Source: Methanosarcina barkeri str. Wiesmoor (lineage in GTDB: Archaea > Halobacteriota > Methanosarcinia > Methanosarcinales > Methanosarcinaceae). From it: 64,000 nt of DNA. Below, piece by piece: positions 63,530 to 64,000 of this stretch. The notes under the pieces are model-generated. The model worked only from the letters and a program-made list of their open reading frames with translations, made no database searches and was not told the DNA's origin. A program made the position numbers and the translations under genes. Each line of letters starts with the position of its first letter. The stretch's first letter is position 1. The stretch spans positions 930,001-994,000 of the forward strand of contig NZ_CP009526.1 of NCBI RefSeq assembly GCF_000969985.1, written 5' to 3'.

Positions 63530-64000
63530 ATGAAACAAAAGGACTCAGCAACAAAAAACCAGAGATATCTGGCTGTTTTTTTGGCATTAACAATGCTTTT
63601 GTCAGCCGGTGCGATCTTCTTTTCAGGTAACTCAAATAAAAATAATGAGAGTGATGATGTTTCCTCTTCCGGAAATATAGAGGAAAATAATACGATCGCT
63701 TTTTCTCAAATTCCTGGCAGGCAGGTCCACCATGAATTCAATTCCGTTGCGGATGGATTAAACATGTCTCCTGAAGGGGTAGTAAGTGCTTCATATGTAG
63801 ACCTGCAAAGAACGACAGGAACTCCATTTGAACAGGTCTTTGGGAATAAAACAATGATGTACTCTCTATATGGGGCAGACGTAACTAAGCGCTATGGAGC
63901 ACGTTATGCTGATGGTGAAGGGTTCGAACTCCACCAGATCCCGGAGCGGAAAATCTTAATGCCCTGGGGATTAGTCCAGTACGATAACTACAGTCTCCTT
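63530..64000 (+). CDS. Unidentified exported protein (5' part only)
   Basis: The first 157 residues are in the window and the gene continues beyond it. The N-terminus is a signal or anchor: basic KQKDSATKNQR, then the hydrophobic AVFLALTMLLSAGAIFF (about 15-32). A Ser/Asn/Glu-rich linker follows, then an apparently folded domain from about 60 (GRQVHHEFNSVADGLNMSPE). I do not recognise the domain. The ATG has GAGGT 7 bases upstream. It lies just after a 51-bp tandem repeat. Confidence 0.75.
   Translation, partial: MKQKDSATKNQRYLAVFLALTMLLSAGAIFFSGNSNKNNESDDVSSSGNIEENNTIAFSQIPGRQVHHEFNSVADGLNMSPEGVVSASYVDLQRTTGTPFEQVFGNKTMMYSLYGADVTKRYGARYADGEGFELHQIPERKILMPWGLVQYDNYSLL

Overview
The window is a stretch of a Methanosarcina-type (Methanosarcinales) archaeal chromosome. 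Diagnostic genes are an acetyl-CoA decarbonylase/synthase (CODH/ACS) operon cdhABC-cooC-cdhDE, methanogenesis marker protein 12, archaeal transcription factor TFE, the KH/beta-CASP termination nuclease FttA (aCPSF1), an archaeal proteasome beta subunit, archaeal SepF with FtsZ, archaeal-type prolyl-tRNA synthetase and an archaeal class I aldolase. TTG and GTG starts are common. Long AT-rich, repeat-laden intergenic regions and long 5' leaders are typical of this genus. The species cannot be fixed from the sequence alone.

Layout. 1-5.5 kb (minus strand): branched-chain amino acid genes cimA/leuA-type synthase, ilvB, ilvN, ilvC and the start of another gene. 5.7-8.8 kb: an AT-rich accessory island with a broken tyrosine-recombinase fragment and two unrecognised membrane proteins, bounded by two copies of an 18-bp sequence. 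9-18.7 kb: housekeeping genes (M42 aminopeptidase, prefoldin beta, DHH phosphoesterase, phenylacetate-CoA-ligase-like enzyme with an ACT protein, DUF2103-like protein, methanogenesis marker 12, NYN protein, rhomboid). 18.7-28.4 kb: the cdh operon with a long leader carrying iterated motifs, plus a structured gap with its own promoter candidate before cdhD. 28.9-40.4 kb: NMD3-like protein, ATP-grasp enzyme, TFE, HD protein, proteasome beta, FttA, HAD phosphatase, FtsZ, a DHPS-like protein and a lineage-specific protein.

40.4-53 kb is more plastic: a truncated nifH-like pseudogene, two different membrane pyrophosphatases, an AT-rich N-acetyl sugar amidotransferase gene inserted beside an orphan ribosome-binding site/start codon, a G-rich palindrome, and a decaying MFS transporter next to an intact paralogue. 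53-64 kb returns to housekeeping functions: PUA protein, SepF, ZPR1 protein, ProS, CobT-like protein, two tiny zinc-ribbon proteins, three tRNAs, class I fructose-bisphosphate aldolase, pyruvate kinase and the start of an exported protein.

How the parts fit: the cdh operon supplies the central enzyme of aceticlastic methanogenesis and of CO2-to-acetyl-CoA fixation. Pyrophosphatases recover energy from the PPi released by acyl-CoA ligases and tRNA synthetases. The ilv/cim genes draw on acetyl-CoA and pyruvate. Aldolase and pyruvate kinase form a small glycolytic pair. The least explained parts are the 5.7-8.8 kb membrane-protein island, the repeated 'AAAAACGGCTTTGAA'-type motif found in three 5' regions, and several small ORFs with strong ribosome-binding sites. 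No CRISPR array or rRNA gene was seen.
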